Shown here: in pieces, positions 52,804-61,569 of the stretch
Position numbering within the stretch: the stretch's first letter is position 1
Layout of the letters: each line of letters begins with the position of its first letter
Source of the DNA: JBEKHT01 sp049516595
GTDB lineage: Bacteria; Chloroflexota; Anaerolineae; Anaerolineales; RBG-16-64-43
Reading direction: 5' to 3'
DNA length: 64,000 bases
Assembly (NCBI GenBank): GCA_049516595.1
Contig: JBEKSY010000013.1
Coordinates: 16,114 to 80,113 of the forward strand
Made by a program: the position numbers and the translations under genes
Notes under the pieces: generated by a model
Databases searched by the model: none
Seen by the model: the letters and a program-made list of their open reading frames with translations, nothing else
Told to the model about the DNA's origin: nothing

Positions 52804-53769
52804 GTGAATCATCCGTCCCAGAATCGCCAGGCGATTGAAGCGTTCAGCGATCTCTTCGCGCCCACCGATGTTCAAGTTGCCGAAGAGAAAAAGTCTTGCC
52901 CCAATTGCGGCAAGGTGATCCTTGCCGATTCGCTCTATTGCCCGTTTTGCGAGCATGATCAGAGCCAACCCGCTCCGCTTTCCCCCGAGCAACAGCCCGG
53001 ATTTCACTTTGCGGCCTTGGAAGTGTTCGCCTCGCTGGTGCTGCTCGACCTAGGCTTGCCCGTTCTGTTTCTCCTTGTGCTCCAGCCCTTCGGCGGGCAT
53101 GAGATCGTCGTCGCCGCTGCCGGGGCCTTGTGGCTGGCCTTCAAAGTCCTTCTGGCGAGGCGGGTTGTGGAGGCTCGATCTCCGCAGGGCGCGCCCTCCT
53201 TCTGGAAGGCCTCCGGCCTCTTCCTCATGTCTCTTCTCCCAATCGCCTCATGGGTGGCCATTGGGCTTGCCTCACGAAAAGTGGCCTCGGCCAGGGCGGC
53301 ACGCTACACCCTTCCCGCCCTAGCTGTCATGCTGCTCCTGCTTGATTTGGGGTTCGCCGCAAATCGAATCCCTATCAGCGATGGCACGCGGCTGCTTTCG
53401 GCTCTCTCGACCCGTCCGCTGTTATCGTCCCCCGCTCTAACCCCCGGGCGAAACTCTGGCTCAGCGGCGCTTACGCCCACCCCCGCCGCGACTTGCCGGA
53501 GCGTTCAGGCCATCACGCTTGAGGATGTGGGAAGTACTCTCTGCGTTCGCGGAGTCGTGCGCGCCGGCATCGGCACGGGTGGGAACTATTACGTGTCCTT
53601 TGGCACGGGTGCGAATGACTTCTACATGGTGGGCTACGACTGGCCAGACTGGCCAGGCAGTGGCGTCAACCCGGGGGATTGTCTCCAGGTGACGGGTCAG
53701 ATCGAGCAAGTGGGATCCGCTCCCGTCATGGTGGTGGAGCTTCCGGATCTGAAGCAGCGCTGCCCATAG
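52804..53769 (+). CDS. Membrane protein with N-terminal zinc ribbon and C-terminal OB-like domain, function unknown
   Basis: A 321-residue protein with GTG start and no strong ribosome site. Cys32, Cys35, Cys46 and Cys49 form a zinc ribbon (SCPNCG...YCPFC). Four hydrophobic segments lie at about 68-95, 98-116, 132-152 and 165-186. After a Ser/Thr/Pro linker the last 80 residues (from EDVGSTLCVRGVV to the C-terminus) show a five-strand pattern like nucleic-acid-binding OB folds (BOF/tRNA_anti type), placed outside the membrane by topology. No partner genes are seen. Confidence 0.7.
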   Translation: MNHPSQNRQAIEAFSDLFAPTDVQVAEEKKSCPNCGKVILADSLYCPFCEHDQSQPAPLSPEQQPGFHFAALEVFASLVLLDLGLPVLFLLVLQPFGGHEIVVAAAGALWLAFKVLLARRVVEARSPQGAPSFWKASGLFLMSLLPIASWVAIGLASRKVASARAARYTLPALAVMLLLLDLGFAANRIPISDGTRLLSALSTRPLLSSPALTPGRNSGSAALTPTPAATCRSVQAITLEDVGSTLCVRGVVRAGIGTGGNYYVSFGTGANDFYMVGYDWPDWPGSGVNPGDCLQVTGQIEQVGSAPVMVVELPDLKQRCP

Positions 53770-54418
53770 GCGAGGGTCACCATCTCGAGGTGCTTCCGGC
53801 CAGGCCCTGGCGGATGACCCCTCCCAACCGGGTGGACCGGGATAGTTCGTCTTCCCTTGCAGAATCCGCCTTTCCCTTCCTGAACGTTCGTCGAGAAGGA
53901 CAAGTTCGGCCAGCCAGCCAGGGTGAAACGGCGGCCAATGACCACGCCGGCTCCACCTCTCCGCACCCCGGCCTCGCGGCATTGCACCCCGATGTCACAT
54001 GCCTGACTTGCCCTGTTCTTGTCTGCGACATTCCTTCTTGACCGTGTGCGAATCGCCTCAGTAGAACGACGTCTTCGCGAGGGCGTCGTGTCACCCTCCC
54101 GGACTCAACGGAAGCGGGTCCTTCGAGCAAAGGGCCGGGCTGTCGGGGACCTACACGCTGGGATACTTACGAATCTGGAAACTTAGACCAGCATGCTCGT
54201 CGGATGGGCCCCGGCCTGCCAGAGGGAAATTCGGTCCCAGCCCCAGTGGCTTCTCCGGAGGGGACCATTCGACTGTCCTTCTGCGGGTGTCGGCCTAGAC
54301 GCGTCTTTGTCCAGCTCGGCGGTCGCTGCCGGGCGAAAGAGATCGCGGTCCACTGGAAAGGTGCGCGGAGGGACCCGCGGCGAATAGAAAAGGTCGTGAA
54401 ACCGGACAGGCCGTGTAG
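53770..54418. other. Gene-free spacer upstream of the glycogen operon
   Basis: About 650 bases with no supported gene. ACGACG...CGTCGT near 54066-54090 is a small hairpin. The open frames on the minus strand lack motifs. Confidence 0.4.
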
Positions 54419-54424
54419 TATACT
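54419..54424 (+). promoter_or_regulatory. -10 box of the glycogen operon
   Basis: TATACT at 54419-54424, 48 bases before the branching enzyme ATG. A clear -35 is not seen. Confidence 0.45.
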
Positions 54425-54471
54425 GGCCCCGCGGAATCCAGGTGGACCTTCCTGGCCGAAGAGGAGGCGCC

Positions 54472-56127
54472 ATGCCGAAAATTGGGGCATTCACTTTCGT
54501 CCTCCACTCGCACCTCCCCTACTGCCGAATGGCGGGTCGTTGGCCTCATGGCGAGGAATGGATCCACGAGGCGGCGGCCGAGTCCTACATCCCCTTGCTG
54601 AACGCGCTCTACGATCTGCGTGAGCGGGGTATTTCTGCTCCGCTCACGATCAGCCTTACCCCGGTCCTGGCGGAGCAGCTGGCCGACGCGGACATCCAGG
54701 TCCACTTTGAACAGTATCTGAATGACAAGATCGAATGCGCCCGGCGGGATTTGCCTCGCTTTGAGGTGTCAGGCGAGGCGTCCCGGCGATCGCTGGCCAG
54801 CTTCTATCTGGATTGGTACAGCCGAGTGCTGACCAGCTTTGCCGATCGATTTCACCGAGATCTCGTCGGCGCCTTTCGAACGTTGCAAGAGGAGGGCAGG
54901 ATCGAGGTCATTACCAGCGCGGCGACCCACGGCTATCTCCCGCTCCTGGGTCGGGATGAGTCGATCTCCCTCCAATTGAAGACGGCCGTAAGCTCGTATC
55001 GGCGCCTAATGGGTCGAAATCCGCGCGCGATTTGGCTTCCGGAATGCGCCTATCGCCCGGCGAGTCGCACCGGGAGCGGGGTGTTACGGCCCGGACTCGA
55101 GGAATTCCTCCAGCGAAACGGGCTGGGTCTCTTTTTCAGTGACACCCAAGCTGTTGAAGGCGGGGAGCTGAGTGACGTGGCCGCCGGCCATGCGATCGGC
55201 CCCTATGGGCAGGTGGTGCAACGCTATGGATTCCCCCTCCAAGTGTCCGGTCCCAAGCAACCTGGATCGTCGTATCAGCCGTACTACGTGGGCCAATCGC
55301 AGGTTGCGGTCCTTGCCCGCAACCGGGCCACCGGTCTCCAGGTCTGGAGTGCCGACTGGGGATATCCAGGCGAGGCCGCCTATCGGGAGTTCCACAAGAA
55401 AGATGGAATCTCCGGGCTACAGTATTGGCGCGTCAGCGGAGCCCGAGTGGATCTCGGTCAGAAAGAGGTTTACGAACCCGAAAAGGCACAGCAACGTGTC
55501 CAGGAGCATGCTGACCATTTTGCCCATCTGGTCGAGAACCTTCTAGCGGACTTCCACCGGGAAAGCGGCCGGGTCGGGATCCTTACGGCAAACTACGATA
55601 CCGAGTTATTTGGGCACTGGTGGTTCGAAGGAATGGACTGGGTGCGCGAGGTTCTCAAGCGATTGGCCAATTCGTCCCAAGTGGAGCTGACGACATCCAG
55701 CGAATTCCTGACCCACCACCCTCCCCAGGAATGGGTCAATTTGCCGGAAACATCCTGGGGCGCTGGGGGCGGCCACTTCACCTGGGATAACGCCGACACC
55801 CATTGGATGTGGGAACCGATCCATCAGGCCGAGGAGCAGATGGCCCGTCTGGTGGCAAGATATCGTTCTCCAGCACCTGACTCTCGAGCTGCGTTAAATC
55901 AGACGGCGAGGGAGTTGCTGCTCCTGCAGTCTTCAGATTGGCCCTTCTTAGTCTCTACCGGGCAGGCCAAGGAGTACTCGATCCAAAGGTTCCGGAGCCA
56001 TCTGGATCGGTTTGGTCAGCTCGCCCGCGCGCTGGAAACCGGGCAAACGCCCACCCTGTTGGCGCATGAATTCTGGCAGCTGGATCGACTCTTTGAGGAT
56101 ATCGACTACACATGGTTCGGGGCCTGA
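54472..56127 (+). CDS. GH57 1,4-alpha-glucan branching enzyme
   Basis: A 551-residue protein starting at MPKIGAFTF after a GAGGAGG site. The FVLHSHLPYCRMAG start, the nucleophile motif WLPECAY (near residue 188), GILTANYDTELFGHWWFEG with the catalytic Asp (near 375) and the C-terminal DUF1957-type helical domain (ELLLLQSSDWPF) identify the GH57 branching enzyme of Thermus and Thermococcus type, not the GH13 GlgB. It creates alpha-1,6 branches in glycogen. It overlaps the glgA start by 16 bases. Confidence 0.92.
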   Translation: MPKIGAFTFVLHSHLPYCRMAGRWPHGEEWIHEAAAESYIPLLNALYDLRERGISAPLTISLTPVLAEQLADADIQVHFEQYLNDKIECARRDLPRFEVSGEASRRSLASFYLDWYSRVLTSFADRFHRDLVGAFRTLQEEGRIEVITSAATHGYLPLLGRDESISLQLKTAVSSYRRLMGRNPRAIWLPECAYRPASRTGSGVLRPGLEEFLQRNGLGLFFSDTQAVEGGELSDVAAGHAIGPYGQVVQRYGFPLQVSGPKQPGSSYQPYYVGQSQVAVLARNRATGLQVWSADWGYPGEAAYREFHKKDGISGLQYWRVSGARVDLGQKEVYEPEKAQQRVQEHADHFAHLVENLLADFHRESGRVGILTANYDTELFGHWWFEGMDWVREVLKRLANSSQVELTTSSEFLTHHPPQEWVNLPETSWGAGGGHFTWDNADTHWMWEPIHQAEEQMARLVARYRSPAPDSRAALNQTARELLLLQSSDWPFLVSTGQAKEYSIQRFRSHLDRFGQLARALETGQTPTLLAHEFWQLDRLFEDIDYTWFGA

Positions 56128-57650
56128 GGGGAGCCTCGCCGAGGGACGGGACAGGGGGAGCACCCCGGTCTGGCCTTCACGTCCTGTTCCTGGCGGCTGA
56201 GGCGGCCCCGTTCTTGAAGGTCGGCGGCTTGGGGGATATGGCCGCCGCTTTGCCGGTCCAACTCCGCAAGATCGGCCTGGACGTTCGGTTGGCGCTCCCG
56301 CTCTATCCTCAACTGAAAGCCTTAACCCGGGGGATGAGCCCACTTGCCAGCTTCGCGGTTTCATCCTCGGCGGGGCCGATTGCCGCCCGAGCCTTCGAGA
56401 TGGGACTCGATGACCTCCCGATTTATCTGGTCGACGGGGATCCCATTCGCACTAGCGATGCGGTATACCATTCCCTCCCGCAGGAGGACGCGCCCAAGTT
56501 CCTGTTCTTCTCTCTGGCCGCGCTCGAGCTAACCAAGACCATCGGGTGGGCCCCCGATGTGGTTCATGCGAACGATTGGCACACGGCCGCCTCGATCTAC
56601 TGGCTGGGAATCCGAGGGAAGAAAACGCCATTTTTCGCCAGAGCGGCCACGCTCCTGACGGTCCACAACCTGCCCTACTTGGGAGATGGTATTGGAAATG
56701 CACTGGCCGTTTATGGATTGCCATCCGGTAGCGAGGTGCCAGAGTGCCTCGACACCAGCCTCCCGGACTGGGCAGGCGATGCGATCCTGCCTTTGGGATT
56801 GGCCTGCGCTGACTTGGTCACCACCGTCAGCCCGAGCTATGCCTCGGAAATCCTGACCTCCGAGTTCGGCTGCGGGCTGGAGCGGTTCCTTCGCTCCCGT
56901 TCTGACCGCCTCTTCGGGATCCTCAATGGTCTGGACATGGAGAAATGGGATCCAGCCGCCGACCCCGACGTGCGAACGCACTTCGACGCAGCCCATCTGG
57001 AGCGCAGGGACGAAAACCGTCTCGCCTTGCTCCAGGCGTTCAACCTCGTCGGCGAGGGTCGCGAACCCATCGTGGGAATCGTCTCCCGGCTGGATGCCCA
57101 GAAGGGGCTCGACCTGGCCCTCCCGGCACTCGAAGAGTGGGCGAAGCAGGGCGGGCGCGTCGTGATCCTGGGAGCGGGTGATCGCTCGCTGGAGGAGGCT
57201 TATCGAGCGCTTGCTGAGGGGCATCCGGCTCAGGTGGGAACGGTGCTGGGCTACAACGAGCACTTGGCGTCGCAGATCTATGCGGGAGCCGACCTCTTCC
57301 TCATGCCCTCGCGGTACGAACCGTGCGGGCTGGGGCAGATGATCGCCATGCGCTACGGATGCCCTCCCGTGGTGCGAGCCACGGGTGGACTGCGCGACAC
57401 CGTCCGCGACGTCTCCTCTCCCAGAGGAACGGGATTCGTATTTGACGCGGCGACCCCCGATGCGATCTGGGAGGGCCTGAGCCGTGCCCGAGAGTGGCAT
57501 GAGTCGCCGAGTCGCTGGCGAAGGCTGCAGAGAACAGGGATGAGGCAGGATTTTGGCTGGGAGAATCCTGCGCGAGCCTATCTCTCGGCCTATCGGCGGG
57601 CGATCCGGTTTCATCGTCAAGGGGCGGCACAACCCAAGGAGGGGCGATGA
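56112..57650 (+). CDS. glgA: Glycogen synthase (ADP-glucose type, GT5)
   Basis: A 512-residue GT-B glycosyltransferase. The ADP-glucose loop KVGGLGD near residue 37, HANDWHT, LTVHNL, the SRLDAQKG segment and the catalytic GADLFLMPSRYEPCGLGQ region are intact. The N-terminal 20 residues before LHVLFLAAEAAPF are extra and a later start is possible. It elongates alpha-1,4-glucan from ADP-glucose. Its stop overlaps glgC. Confidence 0.94.
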   Translation: MVRGLRGASPRDGTGGAPRSGLHVLFLAAEAAPFLKVGGLGDMAAALPVQLRKIGLDVRLALPLYPQLKALTRGMSPLASFAVSSSAGPIAARAFEMGLDDLPIYLVDGDPIRTSDAVYHSLPQEDAPKFLFFSLAALELTKTIGWAPDVVHANDWHTAASIYWLGIRGKKTPFFARAATLLTVHNLPYLGDGIGNALAVYGLPSGSEVPECLDTSLPDWAGDAILPLGLACADLVTTVSPSYASEILTSEFGCGLERFLRSRSDRLFGILNGLDMEKWDPAADPDVRTHFDAAHLERRDENRLALLQAFNLVGEGREPIVGIVSRLDAQKGLDLALPALEEWAKQGGRVVILGAGDRSLEEAYRALAEGHPAQVGTVLGYNEHLASQIYAGADLFLMPSRYEPCGLGQMIAMRYGCPPVVRATGGLRDTVRDVSSPRGTGFVFDAATPDAIWEGLSRAREWHESPSRWRRLQRTGMRQDFGWENPARAYLSAYRRAIRFHRQGAAQPKEGR

Positions 57651-58903
57651 AAGTCCGAGCGGTGATCCTGGCGGGCGGGGAAGGGTCTCGCCTGGGAGTA
57701 TTGACCGTCAAGCGGGCCAAGCCCGCCGTGCCCTTCGCCGGCAAATACCGCATCATCGACTTTACCCTGTCGAACTGTATCAACTCTCATATCACCGATG
57801 TGATGATCTTGGCCCAGTACCGGCCGCACTCCCTTATCGAGCACATCGGGGATGGGGGTCCGTGGGACCTAGACCGAAGTTTCACCGGTGGGGTGAAGAT
57901 TTATCCTCCTTTTACGGCCAGACGCCGAACCGATTGGTATCGCGGAACCGCGGACGCCGTTCGGCAGAATCTTTCCTTCGTGGAAAGCACGCGACCTGAT
58001 CTTGTGCTGATTCTGTCCGGGGATCACGTCTATGCCATGGACTACGATCCCTTGGTCTCCTTTCACCGCGATCACGGGGCGGACGCGACCATCTGCACGA
58101 TTCGAGTCCCGATCGAGGAGGCCAGCCGGTTTGGAATCATCACCACTGATGACCAGTATCGCGTGACGGGATTCGTGGAGAAGCCCAAACGCCCGCAGGG
58201 CAATTTGGTGAATATGGGCGTTTATCTATTCAACATGGATGTGCTCGACCGGATGTTTGATGAGGACCGCAGTCGCGAAACATCACGGGATGACTTTGGT
58301 AAGGACGTCTTGCCCAGCATGGTGGCGGAGGGATGCCGCTTGTTTGCGTTCCCCTACACCGGGTACTGGGTCGACGTGGGGACCTTGGAGTCCTACTGGA
58401 AAGCCCATATGGACCTCTTGGAACCCTCCCCTCCCTTGGACTTGAACAATCGCGGCTGGGTTATTCATACTCGCTCGGAGGAAAGACCGCCTGCGATGAT
58501 TCGTTCGGGTGGGGTGGTCCAGGACAGCCTGGTGTCAGACGGATCCGTGATCCAGGCCAATGCCCGGATTGAGCGCAGCGTGCTTTCCCCAGGTGTCGTC
58601 GTGGGCGAGGGCGCGCGCGTGCGCGAGTCCATCCTCCTCACCGGTACGGTGATCGAGCCCGGTGCGACCGTCGAGCGGGCCGTCATCGACAAACGGGTTC
58701 GAGTGGGTGCAGGGGCCCAGGTCGGAGAGCGCCTTGATTCGGCGGAAGGGGCCCTGGTCAGCATCGGCAAGGGAAGCGAGGTGCCGGCCGGGGCTCGCAT
58801 CGGAGCCGGTGCCATTATTGGGACGGAGGTCCCCGCCGATCGAGTTCCAGCGCATCTGGAGCGGGGCAAGCAGGTCTGGGTCGAGAAAGCGCGCATCGAG
58901 TGA
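57647..58903 (+). CDS. glgC: Glucose-1-phosphate adenylyltransferase
   Basis: A 418-residue protein with the nucleotide motif LAGGEGSRLGVLT (9-21), the KPAVPFAGKYRIIDF activator-site region (Lys/Arg conserved), WYRGTADAV, SGDHVYAMDY and VEKP. The C-terminal third is a left-handed beta-helix with hexapeptide repeats. It makes ADP-glucose for GlgA and is the usual allosteric control point. It starts within the glgA stop (ATGA). Confidence 0.95.
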   Translation: MKVRAVILAGGEGSRLGVLTVKRAKPAVPFAGKYRIIDFTLSNCINSHITDVMILAQYRPHSLIEHIGDGGPWDLDRSFTGGVKIYPPFTARRRTDWYRGTADAVRQNLSFVESTRPDLVLILSGDHVYAMDYDPLVSFHRDHGADATICTIRVPIEEASRFGIITTDDQYRVTGFVEKPKRPQGNLVNMGVYLFNMDVLDRMFDEDRSRETSRDDFGKDVLPSMVAEGCRLFAFPYTGYWVDVGTLESYWKAHMDLLEPSPPLDLNNRGWVIHTRSEERPPAMIRSGGVVQDSLVSDGSVIQANARIERSVLSPGVVVGEGARVRESILLTGTVIEPGATVERAVIDKRVRVGAGAQVGERLDSAEGALVSIGKGSEVPAGARIGAGAIIGTEVPADRVPAHLERGKQVWVEKARIE

Positions 58904-60432
58904 CTCGCGAGCCCAGGAGATCGGGGATCCTACTCCACCCGACCTCGCTGCCGGGACGGTTCGCGATCGGCGACATGGGACCGGGGGCCCGGAACTGGAT
59001 CAGTTACCTGGCCGGGTCCCAGCAATCCCTGTGGCAGGTCCTGCCCCTGGGTCCCACCGGGTACGGCGACTCCCCATATCAGAGTTTGTCCGCCTTTGCG
59101 GGGAACCCTATGCTGATCAGCCCGGACCGCCTTCAGGCGGATGGGCTCCTGGGGGCAGGCGACCTGGATCGCCTCCCCAACTCTCCGACGGGCCGCATTG
59201 ATTACGCCCAGGTGATTGATTACAAGGGTCAATTGCTGGATCGGGCCTTCGAGAACTTCAAAACCGGCAAGGCGCATGGGCTAAAGGCGGCTTTTGAGGC
59301 CTTTCGGCACAGCGAGGGCGAATGGCTGGAGGATTTCGCCTTGTTCATGGCCATCAAGCACGAGAACGGTGGGCGGGACTGGGGTCAATGGCCCCGGGAG
59401 CTGCGCCTGAGGCAAGCGAGGGCTCTGCAAACCGCGCTGCAGCGCAATGCTTACCGTGTCGAGGCGAATTGCTTTCAGCAATTCGTTTTCTTCAGACAAT
59501 GGGATGAACTCAGATCCCTGGCCCGGGGCGATGGGATCCGTCTCATCGGAGACGCTCCAATCTTTGTGGCCTATGATAGCGCTGATGTCTGGACACACCC
59601 CGAGCTCTTCAAGCTGGATGAGCAGGGGAGGCCGCTGGTGGTCGCTGGCGTCCCACCGGACTACTTCAGCAGTGTTGGCCAACTCTGGGGCAACCCTCTG
59701 TACCGATGGGACCGCATGAGGGAGAATGGGTACCGCTGGTGGATTCAACGTGTCCGGGCTGTGCTGCGTACCTGTGACCTGGTGAGACTGGACCATTTTC
59801 GTGGCTTTGAAGCCGCTTGGGAGGTCCCTCGAGGGGAAACCACGGCTGAGCGTGGCGATTGGGTGCCGGGGCCCGGAGCGGACCTATTCGATGCACTCCG
59901 CGCCTCGCTAGGTGCCCTTCCGCTAATCGCCGAAGATCTGGGCCTCATTACTCCTCCTGTGGAGTCCCTGCGGAAGCAGTTCGGCCTGCCGGGCATGGCC
60001 GTTCTCCAGTTCGCCTTTAGCGGTGACTCGGCCAATAGCTATCTGCCCCACAACTATGAACCGGACACCGTCGTGTTCACCGGGACGCATGACAACGACA
60101 CGACCCGGGGTTGGTACGACTCGGCTTCAGAAGCGGAGAGAGACTTCGCTCGGCGATATCTTGGCACACAGGGGACAGATATTGCCTGGGACTTGATCCG
60201 GCTGGGCTGGGAATCCGTGGCAAGAATGGCGGTGATTCCCCTCCAGGATGTGCTGGATCTCGGGTCGGAAGCTCGAATGAACTTTCCGAGTCGTCCTTCC
60301 GGCAATTGGACTTGGAGAGTCCGGGAGGAGCAGCTGACCCTTCGCCAGCAGGAAAGGTTGGCGGAACTGAGCCGCTTGTACGGGCGAGGCGAGGTGGCCC
60401 CGGAAGCCGAGCAGGCCTCTGCCCCCATCTGA
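58900..60432 (+). CDS. malQ: 4-alpha-glucanotransferase, GH77
   Basis: A 510-residue amylomaltase. The start SGILLHPTSLPGRFAIGDMG, WQVLPLGPTGYGDSPYQ, the nucleophile region LVRLDHFRGFEA and the acid/base region LIAEDLG, then TGTHDNDTTRGWY, are all intact. GTG start overlapping the glgC stop. It transfers glucan chains between maltodextrins, completing a synthesis and remodelling operon with the branching enzyme, GlgA and GlgC. Confidence 0.94.
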   Translation: MTREPRRSGILLHPTSLPGRFAIGDMGPGARNWISYLAGSQQSLWQVLPLGPTGYGDSPYQSLSAFAGNPMLISPDRLQADGLLGAGDLDRLPNSPTGRIDYAQVIDYKGQLLDRAFENFKTGKAHGLKAAFEAFRHSEGEWLEDFALFMAIKHENGGRDWGQWPRELRLRQARALQTALQRNAYRVEANCFQQFVFFRQWDELRSLARGDGIRLIGDAPIFVAYDSADVWTHPELFKLDEQGRPLVVAGVPPDYFSSVGQLWGNPLYRWDRMRENGYRWWIQRVRAVLRTCDLVRLDHFRGFEAAWEVPRGETTAERGDWVPGPGADLFDALRASLGALPLIAEDLGLITPPVESLRKQFGLPGMAVLQFAFSGDSANSYLPHNYEPDTVVFTGTHDNDTTRGWYDSASEAERDFARRYLGTQGTDIAWDLIRLGWESVARMAVIPLQDVLDLGSEARMNFPSRPSGNWTWRVREEQLTLRQQERLAELSRLYGRGEVAPEAEQASAPI

Positions 60433-60492
60433 GAAGACCGCGGCAAGCCTCGGGCGATCATGCGTTTCGCCCGGCTGGGAAGTCAGCATTAG

Positions 60493-60651
60493 TCAGGCTG
60501 GCACGAGAACGCGCAGTTGACCCCAGGAGTCGCGCGACTTCCCAGTGGGGGGCGGGGTCAGCTCACGCACCCGGCTCACCAGTTCTCGGCGATAACGATC
60601 GCGTTGGAGGGCCGGGCCCGCCAGGACGCCCAGTCCGAGGGCCGCAAGCAC
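60493..60651 (-). CDS. Small possible membrane protein downstream of rsbW, or read-through extension
   Basis: A 52-residue frame from GTG 60651: VLAALGLGVLAGPAL is one hydrophobic segment, followed by a charged helix (QRDRYRRELVSRVREL) and a polar tail. The frame is the same as rsbW and stays open from the rsbW TGA (60676) to 60493, so it could be a separate start or a read-through product. No ribosome site is clear. The layout recalls YtxH-like small proteins. Uncertain. Confidence 0.4.
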   Translation of the reverse strand: MLAALGLGVLAGPALQRDRYRRELVSRVRELTPPPTGKSRDSWGQLRVLVPA

Positions 60652-60675
60652 CCATGTCAGTCGCGGATCCTTGGT

Positions 60676-61116
60676 TCAGGAACTGTCCGCCCCGGCCGCA
60701 CTCCTGCATTTGCACAGCATGAGATGATTGCGCGCTCCACGGCGCCGGTATGCCACGCGGTCCATGGAGCGCTCGATGATCAGGCGGCCCAATCCGCCGA
60801 CGGCGAGCTGGTCGGGGGAAGAATTCCAATTCGGGGCGGCAGGTGGGCGAGGATCCCAGGGGGGCCCGAGATCGACAAAAGATATCAGCAGCCGGTCGGC
60901 GCCCCGCCGAAAACGCACCACGATGGGGGAATCGCTTTCACCGCCGTAGGCGTGCTGGACAATGTTCGTGAAGGCCTCGTCCGCGGCCAATTCGCAGGCG
61001 AAGGACTCCCGCTCGGAAAACCCCAGGGCTTGAGCGTTCTCACGCACCAACCTCCGCAGTGACTTCAATTGGTCGAAACGCGCGACCGTTTGAAAGCGGT
61101 GGGCAGGTGTGGCCAT
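60676..61116 (-). CDS. rsbW: RsbW-type anti-sigma factor / serine kinase (HATPase_c)
   Basis: A 146-residue protein from MATPAHRFQT. The N-box ELAADEAFTNIVQHAY binds ATP and magnesium. ISFVDLGPPWDPR and GGLGRLIIERSMD supply the G boxes of a GHKL kinase. Such proteins bind sigma factors or phosphorylate SpoIIAA-type antagonists on serine. The STAS gene lies 25 bases upstream on the same strand, a standard partner-switch pair. The sigma factor controlled is not adjacent. Confidence 0.88.
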   Translation of the reverse strand: MATPAHRFQTVARFDQLKSLRRLVRENAQALGFSERESFACELAADEAFTNIVQHAYGGESDSPIVVRFRRGADRLLISFVDLGPPWDPRPPAAPNWNSSPDQLAVGGLGRLIIERSMDRVAYRRRGARNHLMLCKCRSAAGADSS

Positions 61117-61141
61117 GGGGGCGGAGGGATCAGAGCGGGTC

Positions 61142-61474
61142 TCAGATGCTAGCGATTGCCGCCTCGCGGGTTTCATAGATCGAGAACACGCTGTCCAGCC
61201 CGGCGAGCCGCAGGACGTCTCGCGCACGCTGATTGGGGGAAGCGACTACCAAGTCGCCGGCGCTCTTACGCAGGTTCTTCATGGTCAACACCATAACCCG
61301 CAAGCCGGCTGAGGATAGGAATTCGATCTCGGACAAATCGAGGACGATGTGATTTTGGCCCTCGCCTTGGAGTTTGACCAGGGCCTCCTCCAATTCGGGG
61401 GCCGTATTGGAGTCGACTCGTCCCTTGGGCTGCACGGCAGCGACCCTCTTGTATACTTTGATCAGGAGATCCAT
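61142..61474 (-). CDS. rsbV: STAS-domain anti-sigma factor antagonist (SpoIIAA/RsbV type)
   Basis: A 110-residue STAS protein from the MDLLIKVY methionine. GRVDSNTAPELEEAL and the phosphoacceptor loop LSEIEFLSSAGLRVM (serine before AGLR) are conserved. When unphosphorylated it would bind the RsbW-like kinase and free its target. Co-transcribed with the kinase gene. Confidence 0.9.
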   Translation of the reverse strand: MDLLIKVYKRVAAVQPKGRVDSNTAPELEEALVKLQGEGQNHIVLDLSEIEFLSSAGLRVMVLTMKNLRKSAGDLVVASPNQRARDVLRLAGLDSVFSIYETREAAIASI

Positions 61475-61569
61475 GGGTTTCCTCCACCTGAGGCCCGGCC
61501 AGGAGAATCCGCGGCCAAGCCCCAATGTGATCGGGCGGGCTGGGATGCTAGCTAGAACTGGCGATCCGC

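Noticed and set aside
61475..61525. Longer start of the STAS protein
   Set aside because: The domain begins right at the 61474 methionine and the extension has no family match.
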